Made by a program: the position numbers and the translations under genes
Source: Lunularia cruciata
Lineage: Eukaryota; Streptophyta; Marchantiopsida; Lunulariales; Lunulariaceae
Direction: 5' to 3'
DNA: 64,000 bases
Assembly: GCA_948567375.1 (NCBI GenBank)
Contig: OX419755.1
Span: 21,767,001 to 21,831,000, forward strand
Part shown: piece by piece, positions 38,201 through 50,115 of the stretch
Layout of the letters: each line of letters begins with the position of its first letter
How positions within the stretch are numbered: the first letter of the stretch is position 1
Notes under the pieces: model-generated
The model's input: only the letters and a program-made list of their open reading frames with translations
Told to the model about the DNA's origin: nothing
Databases searched by the model: none

Positions 38201-38800
38201 TAGAAACATCTCTTCTCTGTTCATTAGCTTAAATGGCTTGCAATAAGATGGAGAGCATAGAGCTCACATGCTATCATAGTGGCAATGGAATCCTAGTATA
38301 CATACAAGGCATAGGTAGACAAGGTAATAAAACTTGAATAGGATCTAGGGAGTGTAACCATGAGTAAGAGTTTGGTGGAGCCCTAAGAGAAAGGATTGAC
38401 ATACAGAGAGGGTCTAAAGGGAAAGATGGTGTGACAGCTTTTGCAGGCACCAAGCATGTCATGTATGTTGAGCTAACCCAATGCCCGCCCATGAGAAATC
38501 TGGGCAGGATTGTGTAAGTCGTTGGTGAGGTGGTATGTAAGGGCACTAAAGGAGGGATTTGAAACTGTAATGGTAGTGGGTCTATAAAGCTAGGGGGAGA
38601 AAGAGTCAGATCCTGAACAGACGGTTGGTCTATAGTGGTGAAGGGAGTGATCATGGTAGTAGGAGGAGGCTCAAATACAAGCTCCTCCATAGGAGAATCT
38701 ATTGGGGTAGGTTCCTCCTTAGAATAGGGCAAGGGATGTGGCAAGGGACTAGAGAAACCATCAAGAACCTAGGCCACCATAGGAGTATGCTGAAAGAGTC
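35245..38800 (-). mobile_element. Non-LTR (LINE-type) retrotransposon, broken copy A
   Basis: The minus strand reads 5' to 3' from a proline-rich segment (38274-38744), through an RT segment VVIQVDVSNAFNTVS (about 37350-37410, the Q-x-D-x-xNAFN motif of plant non-LTR reverse transcriptases), to a C-terminal block FVPLAVEMFGHIHHHFDGLL (35707-35775) and a terminal LPDVPLEDLYHTV block (about 35478-35530). Stops and frameshifts are frequent. The same C-terminal blocks recur in copies B and C. No LTRs flank it. I assign the broad class from these motifs; the clade is not determined. Confidence 0.75.
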
Positions 38801-40869
38801 TACACTAGGGTCTTCTACCAAATCGCACATAAGAGGTAGGGGTGTTAGATGAGGAGCATTGCCTGTCAAAATCCCTCTAGCTACTCACACCAAATAATGC
38901 AATGGAGGCATAGTAAAGTCAACTAGAAGTGTAAAGAAACATAACAAAAACTAACAATATGATGAGAAGAGATGATAAAACTCAAGAACAATAACACACA
39001 CAAGCAAAACTAATGATGGAAAAGCAATGACCAGATGGGAAGAAAGCCTATCTGCCCCCAATGGAGATCAGCCGTTTTGCAAGCCCCATGCCGTATGGTG
39101 CATGATCCCTCCAGTAAGAACATCCAACGTAAGAACCCTCTGCTAGAAGAACTTCCAGTACCAGAACCTCCCATAGTAGAACATTATGGTACAAGAACCT
39201 CCTCCCCCAACTAGTTCTCTTCTGATGCGCCGGGTGGAGTTTCAGAAAGGTAAGTGCCAAGAGCTCCACTTGATTTTTAGTACTCTCCACTTGGCCAGCA
39301 CCTGTAGGGTTGGCTATTCCTACTCTCCAAGTCTGATCCGACCGCTTGCATGAAATATGTCAAAGTTGTCTTGTTCCGAATTCCACTTCTTCAAATTTGC
39401 AGGTCCCGCTTCTGCTTAATATTTCTCAGTCCACTCAGATCCCGCTTTTGCTTGATATCTCTCTGCCCACTCAGAGATTGTGTCCGTGTGGGTTCACACT
39501 CGCCAGTTTTCTTTTGTCTTGGTACAAAATCCACCTCCACATTAGTATGACATATTGTCCTCCTCCCGCTGACTGAAAAACCCCTTTCAGCCCTCCTCTA
39601 TTGCAGACTAAAAATCCCCTTTTGGCCCTTCTCTTATTGCTTCGACCTCCAACTATAGGATTTCCTTTCCATGGAAGGCAGCTACTTTGAGCAGGCGCCA
39701 ACCACTCCCACCAAATGTGAGTGTCTCCAAGGAAGGCCTCCTCTCTCCTTAACTATAGTTTCCTTTGCTGGTTCGGATCGAGGGCTCTGGTATAAAAATC
39801 ACGTCTTGATAAGTACTCTTGGTTTCAACATAACTCTGCTAAGCCAAGCGTCTATAGCAACGTGGCCACTCATTAACTACTAAGAGCCAAACAACTACGG
39901 TGCAGATTTTCCAGGTTCAACCAGTACTATTGCTATTCGGATACTTCTGAGGCACTTTGGTTGGGGCTCACAAATCCCACTCCCTCAAATACATCCTTCC
40001 GGAAGAATCAGCGCAAATCTCAGACTACCTACTGCAGCTATGCAAGAAATCTTTGTTGACTGTCTGTAATCAACTCAAGTCTGGATTACTATTGTGGCTC
40101 CATAGAATCTCAGAACTGGGCTGGGAATTAGGCTACCACAGCGTTGAGGTTCTGCGTGAATCAAAGGTATCTCCTTTGCTATCCTTTAACCTTTATTTCT
40201 GCCGAGTCCCAAAAGTGAAATCTATCGCTGCTAATTCAATGTCTAAAGTGCAGCTACGTGGAACATGGTGTCCATACCGCTCCAAATTCTCCAATACCGC
40301 TTCAGGTACTACTTCTTCAACTCCGCCACTCTGCCAAGTCTCCCAATTCCCACTCTGCCATTCTCTCAAATTCCACTCCAAACCTTAATCACCTTTAAAG
40401 TCTAAACCCTCTCTTCTAAACCTGTTTGACTTAATCTGGTTTTGACTTGAATCCCACTCTGTCACTCTGACCAGGCTATCGAATGCCACTCCAAACTTAA
40501 TCACATTTCAAGTCTAAACCCACTCTTCTAATCACGTTCGACTGCAACACTATCCCTTAGTAGATGCAGCTTCTTTATTTGCATAGCGCCTGCATCCATC
40601 GCCGCCATAGCCTGCCATAGCGCTCTTGCACACCCACCGCTCTCCAAAACATAGACGTGATAGTTGTCGCCCGCGTTGTCCTGGGTTGAGATTGTAGTTT
40701 CTTGTGATCGGGTAATTGCACCGAAAACTCTCTTTGCCCACAATTCATGCTAGATTATGATATCAACCTTTAATGATTGTCATTATTATGTTTACAATTA
40801 TTGCATCATGCATAGATATTTATACGACGGGACTACTGTTTATCTACATTTCCATTGCCCTAATGTTTT
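38801..40869. other. Mixed spacer with local duplications, no recognised gene
   Basis: CpG content rises from about 39.3 kb. It has a 36-base tandem duplication at about 39402-39474 (CCCGCTTCTGCTTAATATTT and a variant, each ending CCACTCAG). It also has an imperfect direct repeat of about 57 bases, 40373-40430 against 40486-40541, starting CCACTCCAAAC. The 143-codon plus-strand frame at 39957-40388 matches nothing I know. Confidence 0.4.
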
Positions 40870-40925
40870 CTCCTTGTAAGGTCTTCCCATCCTTCTTGTT
40901 GTCCTATACAATCACTTTTTATTTT
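40870..40925 (+). repeat. Dispersed repeat, plus-strand 3'-end fragment
   Basis: AAGGTCTTCCCATCCTTCTT followed by GTTGTCCTATACAATCACTTTT is the reverse-complement form of the repeat at 49975-50060. Just downstream, about 130 bases are imperfectly duplicated around CATTTCC...CCCAATATATTA (40920-40965 and 41050-41095). Confidence 0.55.
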
Positions 40926-41299
40926 CATTTCCTTCTGTCCAATAAATGTACATCCCAATATATTATTATTGAAAGCTTACTCTAAAAGTGGAAAGTGGAG
41001 ATTACCCTTGTACCCATCCAAGACTATGGTACCTACACTTAGGCAATGCCTTTTATTTTCATTTCCTTTCATCCACCCCAATATATTACTATTATGTGCT
41101 TAACTTACAAGGGAGGAGTGCCCTTGACCCTTTTGGAATGACAAATACCTATACTTGGGGGACGAGTACTTACACTTTGAATGATAGGTATTTACACTAC
41201 TATAGTGCAACATTCATCTTTTAGAGGTAAATAAGATTTTAGCTTATGATAGAAGATCATGAACACTTTCTTTTACTGTACTAGGGATGATCCTTTTAT

Positions 41300-42935
41300 T
41301 GAAGAATGGACGAGTGTGTAAGATATGGATGACCTTGCTTGTTGTTATAAGTGTCTTTTTCCATCCCTATCAAATGATCCTCATATCTTGCACCCCTTGG
41401 AGAATGTAGTCCGTGTAGTGCAAAATTTCACACTTAGTCTTGAGACCTTGGGTTTATGAGTTCAGACTCGTAAATATAAGGTATGGAGCCCACATACAAT
41501 CCTCACCCACTCTGACTTCTATCATGATTCCAATTCCTTGCAAGCGGTTTAAGTGTATTGGGGTTCCCTCGTGGATAGGAGGATTTTTGTAGCTCATTCA
41601 TCTCTGATACTTTGATCCGAGCTACCACCTACACTCATCTATCTCCCGGTTGGGGAACACACATGTGGCCTACTCTACTACTTTTGAGATGTTATGTCCT
41701 AAGAGCTTCCTATTTGGCACATGCATATTCTCCCATAGAGGTACTCCTACCACATCTATTATCCCTTGATAATCAGATGTAGCATATCTTTGGCATACTC
41801 TTAGGGCCTTGTATGCTCCCATAATTATCAAAGGATTGGTGGCAATTTACAAATAGCTCTTTCTAAAGCCATTGGAAGATGTGGTATCACATCACAAGAG
41901 GCCATTGCATTGGCAGCTCACCTAGGAGCATGGGCACTAGTGGCTCATCTTTTGGAAAATAGGTTCTTACACAAAGAATGCTCATTTTAATTACTATCCA
42001 TCATGTCAATCAACTCACATACCTATGCTTTCTAGACATTTCCTCTGTTGGCTTGCGACTTATTGCCAGGACCTGCACATAAAACACTCTCCCTTTGGGA
42101 ATTTGTATCCCTAGACTCTAAGAAGATTTAGGCGGAGCTTAGTGAGCATATGAGCACGTATGTGATAGAGCTAGGATCCTCTCTTGCAACAAGAATGGCG
42201 GCAGAGCTTGGCTTCATGCTTCTATTTTGATTGTCAATTTTTGATTCAAATTGTAAGAGTTCACCATGGCCATACTGCTTTGGCTAAGTCTACCACATCT
42301 AGCAAATGTAGACACTAGGTTCTAGGTTTAGGACATCCATATCTCAGAATGTGCCATAGGAGGAGAGTCTACTAGAGTCCGCAATGCTATTAGTGATGTA
42401 GTGGCCCAAATCTTAGTTCTCTACTAGTTCACATGTTCAAATTGAGCAGTAGATGGTCCTACTAAGCCCACCTCACCAACAGGTACAGACAAACATTATC
42501 ACTTTTAGATATGGCCACCATAGATTGTATGATGCAATGGTGGCAAACCACTTTGACCAAAGTCCTTGGCACAAGCTAGTATTTAAGTAAGAGCCATAGT
42601 GATCATTGGCACTAAGAGGAAGGGGTACTACTATGCACCACAACTTGCATTTAACACCTTCATCCATCTAGCAATGGATATATTTGGCCACCTTCAAGAG
42701 ATAGCATGAGGTTCACTACAAATGAGATGCACCTTGGCTTTCTCACCCTCCATGCTTACCTCTTATTTTAAATAGAGGATCCTATCACCATTTAGAGATC
42801 ACAACCTTTAAGTCTTCATCAACGTGTATCAATAGTGTGTGCTCTCCTTCCATCTATTGTTCTCTTCACATTTGCCAAACATACCTTTGGAGGATCTCTA
42901 TCACATCATTATATTATAGATTCCTATTTTGCTCA
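41300..42935 (+). mobile_element. Non-LTR retrotransposon, broken copy B
   Basis: A plus-strand relative of copy A. GAGACCTTGGGTTTATGAGT near 41440 matches the reverse complement of about 37000-37040. It encodes LAFNTFIHLAMDIFGHL at 42641-42694 and ends with LPNIPLEDLYHIIIL-stop at 42872-42919, equivalent to the two C-terminal blocks of copy A. It is interrupted by stops and truncated at its 5' end. Confidence 0.72.
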
Positions 42936-44969
42936 TTTTACATTTTGAAATATTTACATATTTCTTTTGTAAGTTATTTTGCTAGTGCTTTGCTATACAT
43001 GCTAGTGCGGTATAGGCCTTGAAATCTTCCTTTTTATTTGCACTTTTTAATATGATTTTATTCTCCCTTTCCTTTGTGGTTATTTTGTTGGGTTTGTTTG
43101 CCACTGTCTTGTTATTATGAGAACTTGTGGTCTATCACAATATATAGCATCTCATGATAAAATATCACAGCAAAATGGTGATCTTATAGTCTATTATAAG
43201 ATGATCATTTAATTTTGGCAATGCTTTTGCCGTACTTTTCTCCAGTAATTCCTGATTCATTAAGGTGTTTCAAATATATCAGAACAAATTGACTTTTTAG
43301 TGCTTTAGATATTTGTAAATTTTGGGTGATTAGATTGTCTATCATTCTATAGACCAGCAATCTTGGGGAATTGCAAGTATAAAGTAAAATGTAACTATTG
43401 GACCATGTGATTCTTATTAGCAACTTAGTATGATATTTCAATTGATTGTTATTTAAGAGTTGTTCTTTGTTTTCTCATATCAACTATGTGTAAGTTTGTG
43501 ACATTGGTATTCCACCTTATATCCTAGTGGTTTATTATTTTTTCTGCAGGTTTTAGGACGTCTCAGTTGGATTAATGTTCATATAGGATGTCTCTCTTTT
43601 GCTATTGGACATAGAATTATATTATCAAAATTTCAGGATTTATTTATCCAATTTTTTTGAACCTAACTTGTGGTTAAGGATAGTGAATATGCTTCATTAT
43701 TTTCAATAATAAATATTATATAAGGTAATCTCATATATGTATGATCTTACTCTTTGTTTGACTTAATTACCAAAGAAATGAATGATCTCTCTATCTCAAT
43801 TTATTTTGGATTGAATAAGAATATGTATTTTTTCAACATTTGTGATGGTGATCCAACAAGGTTATCATCATTATGTATATGAAATTTCTTTCTTTTGAAA
43901 GCTAAAGAAACAAAGATCTAGATCTCAAACAAGTGAATATGTTTTTAATCAATGTACACTTCACATTCATCTAAGTACGTGAGCTTTGGTATGATCACAT
44001 CTCTTCATATCATTATTCAAGGCTACAAAGCATTATTGTCATATTGCATCAATTGCTTGTTTGAGTGCTGGACAGTATACTTGTGAGTGCAATTGGACAC
44101 TCATGATATACATATCGTATAATGTGCTTTAGGTAGAGATCACACCAATCACGTAAAGCATAATTCTATCAACTACACATTATGATAGTTTTATCATCTA
44201 CCCATTTTTAAGCATCAAAATATTCAATAGTAAGACCTACCTTTTCCACCCTATCAACTCTCTAAATGTCTGGGAGCTCATATTTTACCAATACCAGATT
44301 CACATTATTATGTGATAATCAAATATCTATAAGCACAAACCCGAACGAGATGTTAGGAAGTGCATATCATCAAGAAGATGTCAAACAAGTAAAATCTAAC
44401 ATAAAAAAGTATGAAAATCACATTGAAGTACCAATTTCAAAGGTTAAAAAGGTATTCATTATATATTTATTGAAACATACATTTTACAAGTCATTCCTGT
44501 CAATACTTCATAAAAACTTTTAACTACAAATGTCATAATGTTTTGTGATTTACAGTTTATTGCAATATGTGTAAAATTTTTAAACTACCCATACATTATT
44601 TTATAAAATGACTTAAAAAATCAATAGAGGTCAAGTTGAAACCCCATATATGATCTCACCACAATTAGAAATTTTAGATCACAAACTTTAACTTCAAAGA
44701 ACCCAAGGCTAGCCATTTACTTTTGCTAGACTAAAGGATTACCATCTATCTTCATGAAATATAGAGTTCGTAAAAATTTATCAAAAAAACTTGATACATC
44801 TAAAGATTTGGGAATCTATTGAGATCTTATTGTATGCAACCAAATAATATGTTATTACATTGTCTGTGATCATTTAATAGTAATCTTTTCATACAATGAG
44901 CGTGGTTGGATCTACCAAAACCACCTATTTGTTGGGTATGAGAAGATATTGTTAATTTCATAGATAGTA
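42936..44969. other. AT-rich segment between two non-LTR copies
   Basis: About 2 kb, AT-rich and CpG-poor. No frame exceeds 85 codons and no motif was recognised. It separates copies B and C. Confidence 0.45.
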
Positions 44970-45475
44970 ATTGCACCTTGCATTACATGGTGCTTGCAAA
45001 ACCTCTACAAGCGGAGTCATTGGCATGGGCATACAGGCAGGAATAGCGGTGACCATTGCCTCTAGGGACAAGGAGGACTGCTACACACTACGGCTCTCCT
45101 TTGATACCTTTGTCCCCCTCATGATTGAGGTTTTAGGGAGCCTACATCACCATTTTAATGGTCTTCTTAGGGATGCAGCATGAGGTTCTTTGCAAAGAAG
45201 AGGGGCATTGGTTATCTCTCTAGCCATGCTTACTTCCAATTACCAACAGTGTGTTTCAATCACCTTGCAACAGTGTGTTTCAATCACCTTGCAACAGTGT
45301 GTTTCAATCACCTTGCAACGTGCTCAAGCTTTGGGTCTTTACCAACAAGTTGCTGCCGGATGCACACCAAGGATCTTCCCTCCCCACTTACCAGATATAC
45401 CACAAGAGGACTTGTACCACACAATTCAGGAACAGGCTACCCTCTATTTAATTTCTTTGGACCTTGCTGCCTAGC
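44970..45475 (+). mobile_element. Non-LTR retrotransposon 3' fragment, copy C
   Basis: Encodes GMGIQAGIAVTIASRDKE, then TFVPLMIEVLGSLHHHFNGL (about 45103-45165), and ends PPHLPDIPQEDLYHTI (about 45380-45428) in a neighbouring frame. These blocks match copies A and B. Only the C-terminal portion is present, as expected of a 5'-truncated insertion. It contains the 24-base triplication at 45244-45319. Confidence 0.72.
45244..45319 (+). repeat. Three perfect 24-bp tandem units
   Basis: CAACAGTGTGTTTCAATCAC plus CTTG, repeated three times without change, inside the RT C-terminal fragment of copy C. As the period is 24, it keeps the reading frame. The exact identity suggests a recent expansion in an otherwise decayed sequence. 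Confidence 0.93.
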
Positions 45476-48400
45476 GTACGTCCAAGCACTTTTTCATGGC
45501 AGAGTGTGTCTTTTGCTCCTTGTGCTCTTGGTTCCTTTTGCACTTGTTTGTGCCTTGTACTCCTTTGCACTCTCCTTTGGCGACTAAATAAATAAATAAA
45601 TAAAAAATGTGTTCTTCACAAGTTACCAAGGTTCATGTTAAAGCTCAAAAGTAGTATAGGTTTACGTACTTTTCCATTGGGTGAGAATCTTGGGTTCACA
45701 TTAGACTTTCCCATGAATTTGCTACCTCTTGACTCTGTCTTAATTTATGGGTTATGGATTAATAGAGTTACAAATAACAAGAATACATACATTTTAGGAT
45801 GATATTTCACTGAATAGTCGACTAAAGTACATGACGCTATCAAAATAACATAGATCCTACATTTTGCATTAGTCCAAGACTATATAGATATAAAGTTGTG
45901 TATAAGTTGGAGCAAATATCTTACATAAGTCCAGATCCCGCGAAAGCAATGGAAAGTGAGGTTAGAACAAAGATTGTTACTTTATAGAGGGCAAAAGTAC
46001 ATTATTTGACCTCGGTGGTGACCACACAAGCAAGAGAGAAAATTCATATAACCTTCCATAATTTATGCCCGGGTTGTTGAAGTTTTGATTAGATAATATA
46101 AAGAGATCTGTTGATTCAAGAAACATTATTAAATATATAACAGAGGAATGGAAACGCTTCTCGTTCTCTCTCCTGCATCATCAGAAACTCAACAATTTGG
46201 AAGAGTCGAATTGTTTTTTTAGTCACCATAATAATCTTATCAATTTTGGAACATACATCAATTAACATAAGCTCCAATTGTCTTATGGTTATCTTGTATC
46301 ATTTACATAGATTGAACTGGTGTGCTTCAAGCAAATCTGTCCGATCACCTTAATTTTTTCTCAAAGACTAGATTTAGATAAATAAGTGCTCTAGCCACGA
46401 ACAGGGCACAGGTAATAAGATCCATATATTTGAGGACATCTATCCCATCCCTTAGACCGCAACCTCTATAACACACATTCACTATCATTTATTGAAGTTG
46501 ACTTAGATTAGGATCTAGAGGTTGATCATAGACGTTACCCTCTATTTTAGAAGCCTAACTTTGATTTCCTAACATATCGACGTAGAGGAAATCAAAAGGT
46601 TTACCTTAGTCCCGTCAAATACCATGTTTGTTAATGGAATTCTACTTGGTCTTTTTTTGAATGTCTTTAATTCAAAATTTTTAAAATGAAACGACAACTT
46701 GTTCTATATTCTGGAGAATTTATTATTGCCAAATGTCCCTGCTGGTTTCAATTCAAAAACTATTTATCCCTTAGGAGATCACCAGGTTTCCACCTACAGA
46801 TACGGATGCTTTACTCGATGTGTGCTGGATAGTCTTTGCCACAAGCACTTCATTTGGGAAAGAATTCTGTAATTGATTTCAACAGGTGTTTAAAGAAAAA
46901 AAAGTCGAATACATCGTCCCTAGCCATGCATTACGCTGGATCTACAAAATATAAGTTGTATTCTTACACAACGGACTACAGAAGTTCCACGTTAAATTGT
47001 ACATGCATCTTTGTCATTTTGTTTAGGACGATAGAAACTTGAATTTGACGATGTCATAGAATCCTAGCGATAAGTCTGAGACGACTGCATCAACCGGGGA
47101 ACCCCGACCAGTGCCTGGAAGACCGGGACGGGCGTGGGACCGTGAAAGGTGGGAGACAATGAAAGGCATACGCGTAACGGGCAGACTGAGATTCTCGTGA
47201 CGGGGCCTACGGTAGCGTGGACTGTGTAGACTGCAGTCGGAGAGAGCCACTTGAGGCACAAGTTTCGCGACCAGGTCGTGAAATAACGTTGTTCTGACTT
47301 CTCCGTCCAAACCCAGATTTAGTCAGTCGATTGCAGTACTGTCGTCCAACCGTACGTCTTTTGGGGAAAGCACCAGCACAGCACCACCAGGGATAGAGAG
47401 ATCTGCGTGGTGGAGAGGAAGAATGAAGAGGAGGAATGAAATTGTGATAATAGGACAAGGAAAATTCTCTTTCTCATCCCCTACCTGACCTGTACAGATT
47501 ACTGGATCTCTCGCGGATGGAGGCCTCTTAATTGTATGGAAGGGAACAGCAAGATCTTGTGCATGGTTCAAGATAAAATCCAGTCAGCTCACGAAAACAA
47601 CTGAAATTCCATCTTTGGACCTTTCACCACTTCAAGGCAGATATAATCCATTTTCTATCTGAATAGATTGCCATATGTTCGATATGCCATATCCAAATTT
47701 AACAGCATGGTCAGTCAAAGTTGAAAGCTGCCACAAACTTTGGACGAAACTTGGTTCACAAGGATAATGAAGTCGATAGATTGCATCACAAATGTAGTAG
47801 TATGCTGTCCACTTTTTCCACGACAATGGAATTACCTAGCGTTGATCTTTGGCGCTAGTCTGATGTCATATGTCAGAACTAGGGCTTGTGTCATGGCATG
47901 CAAGACCGATTTTAGTACAGTAGAGTTGCTAGGCGTTCATCGGTCTTTGTCCAAACTACATAGTCAGTAGTGGTTTAATAATGAGCTCGAATCGAATTTC
48001 GCATCTCTCACACTTTCCAGGTCTTCCGTAACCACACGAATTGATATCCCACCTGAATTTAAGAACGCTCACTCACAACTTTGGAACAACCAAAACCTGC
48101 AGTCAAATCCAACATCTTTTCTGGGAGAATTGGTAACCCTCACGATTTACTGCGAATCAAATTTGGCAATTCCGTGTATCTGCTGATGTTTCTCAAGTTA
48201 TTAGATCGCACATTTTGGAACTGCGGCGTAAGTACTCTCACAACTTCTGCACACTTATACGCTGCTGCCAAATCAAAACCCTCCGCTTTACTGGTACTGT
48301 ACTTTGCTCTTGTCTCTCCTTCTCGATTCTTTGGATTGCTGATATTTCAAAACATCCGAATTTGGATTTGCATAAGTACGCATTTGCAGTACAGTCGTAC

Positions 48401-49974
48401 CTCTTTCTCAGCAACCCTCAAGGGCACCACGAGCCTTGCACTTATACAGAAACAGCAGATCTTGATAAAAGAAACATGGACATATCAAAACCACGAACAG
48501 CCGAAGAGAGCATTACTAGTTTCAAAAAGAGACTTATTCCTTTTCAGATTCAACGTGTACCCTGCCCTGACAAAGTGCATATCACCCTTTCTCACCTCGA
48601 CAAACATGTAATTGTATTTCCTACACCCTTTGGGGAATTCGTGCATATTAACGTGTCTGTGGCGAGATGTGGAGCGGGTTTTGGTGCACTACCAAAATAT
48701 AGAAATCTTCACGTCCACAGTGTATTTTAACTGGGCACCTTCCGGCCTTATGGAAGGTTTCACCAACCGAGGTTGCATGTACTGTAAGCAGGTCCGACTG
48801 CTCAAATCGAGGATGCACAGGTTAGTAACTAATCATCAGATATGGGGATGGTCACAGGATCGTCATCTTTCTCCTTAAGTCGGGGCTCCGAGCTCTTCAA
48901 CAATATGGGACATGCCACTGCGTAGGGTTTGATTCGGGAGTCCTATTTGTGAATGATTCCGCAGTGTCTAGGGAGTTCTTACCTAGAGCAGATAAGACGT
49001 AACGATTCTCTTGAGATTAACCGACGATGGTGATTTACATAACACACATTGCGCGTCAACTTTTCATTGATGGCTAGTGTGTTTTCCAATTTCCTCGAGT
49101 CGACCGTATATCAACTACTGCGTGGATAACTTCTTATTTCACTTATCCTGGTGCGGAAATACCAGAAGAAGTGAAGGTGAAATTCATGGCATCTCTAAGA
49201 TGGCGAGCGAACTCGACAATCCTTTTCCCGCTGTCTAATCTCCCTTGATTTTGTTAGAAGTGAGGAGATTAGGTTCAGTATTGATTTACTTAGGTAAGAA
49301 GAACGATTTTTCAGTAGTGTTATTTTAATTTCCAACAGGAATATTATAGTCAGTTCTTGTAATTAAAGGAGTGAGAAGGAACGCCAATGACGAGGGTTTA
49401 GAGAGAGTATACCCATGTGTCTTTTGTCTTTACTTTGCTTATCTTTTATATCTCAAGCCCGTAACGAAATAAAATACTGCTCGTATAGAGTAATGTTCCT
49501 TAAGTTTTCCGAGGAATATAAAACACCAACGAATCGTAAACCACTTTTGTGACGTGATTTGGATTTAAAGATAATAAGTCCGCATGTAGGGAATGGTTAG
49601 GTAATTTCTTTCCTTCCATTCTAATTTAATAAATTGGCTAAAGATCTTGAATTTACAAGTAAAGATAAACGCTAATGAGTTGATCATCTATTGAGGATAC
49701 CTGAAGCGCAAATATAGTACCGGAAATGCAATCACCACGAGGGATAGTAACTTGATTTTCTTTACCTTAATAAGCTGATGGTATTCAATACCGTTGCACC
49801 AAAATGAAGATATCCAATTCATACGAGTTTTCAAAGTAGTCGCGCGTATTTATATTGTTCACACTGAAATGAATCGATCAGCTTCCCTGGAAAACTTAGT
49901 TTTCTTCGAGTCCAACCTTATCATTTTAGTTTGAATTCCCACCGCAATGATTAACCACAAAAAGGCCACCACAT
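45476..49974. other. Largely CpG-normal island (from about 45.9 kb), no recognised gene
   Basis: CpG frequency is like that at the fusion gene, highest at 47.0-49.2 kb. The largest frames (176 and 171 codons, plus strand, 48081-48611 and 48215-48730) overlap in different frames and show no domain, so neither is a safe call. It could contain exons of an unknown gene; I see no rRNA, tRNA or CRISPR-like structure. Confidence 0.4.
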
Positions 49975-50115
49975 AGAACACAAGAAGGATGGGAAGACTA
50001 CGGCTTGATGGGGTCTTCCCATCAAGGTGTACAAGGGAGAGACAAAAGAGGTAGAATGGGGCTAGGCCCAATAGTATTGATACAAGAAATCTGCCCAACC
50101 GCACCTAAGATATCT
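49975..50115 (-). repeat. Dispersed repeat copy next to non-LTR copy D
   Basis: GAAGGATGGGAAGAC, GATGGGGTCTTCCCATCAAG, AGAATGGGGCTAGGCCCAAT and GCACCTAAGATAT correspond to the 11.2-kb and 33.5-kb copies. On the minus strand it lies directly 3' of the RT frame of copy D, so it is likely that element's 3' untranslated region. Confidence 0.68.

Noticed and set aside
39957-40388. A 143-codon plus-strand frame
   Set aside because: No motif, a start in low-complexity DNA and an end inside a local duplication. Not supportable as a gene.
48081-48730. Two overlapping plus-strand frames of 176 and 171 codons
   Set aside because: They overlap in different frames, show no domain or composition bias, and cannot both be real. 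Kept only as a note on the island.
49080-49245. Open stretch ending ...SKMASELDNPFPAV-stop, considered as an exon or an 18S rRNA-like piece
   Set aside because: A competing frame is also open over the same bases, the AAGGTGAAATTC similarity to rRNA is only about 12 bases, and no family could be named.
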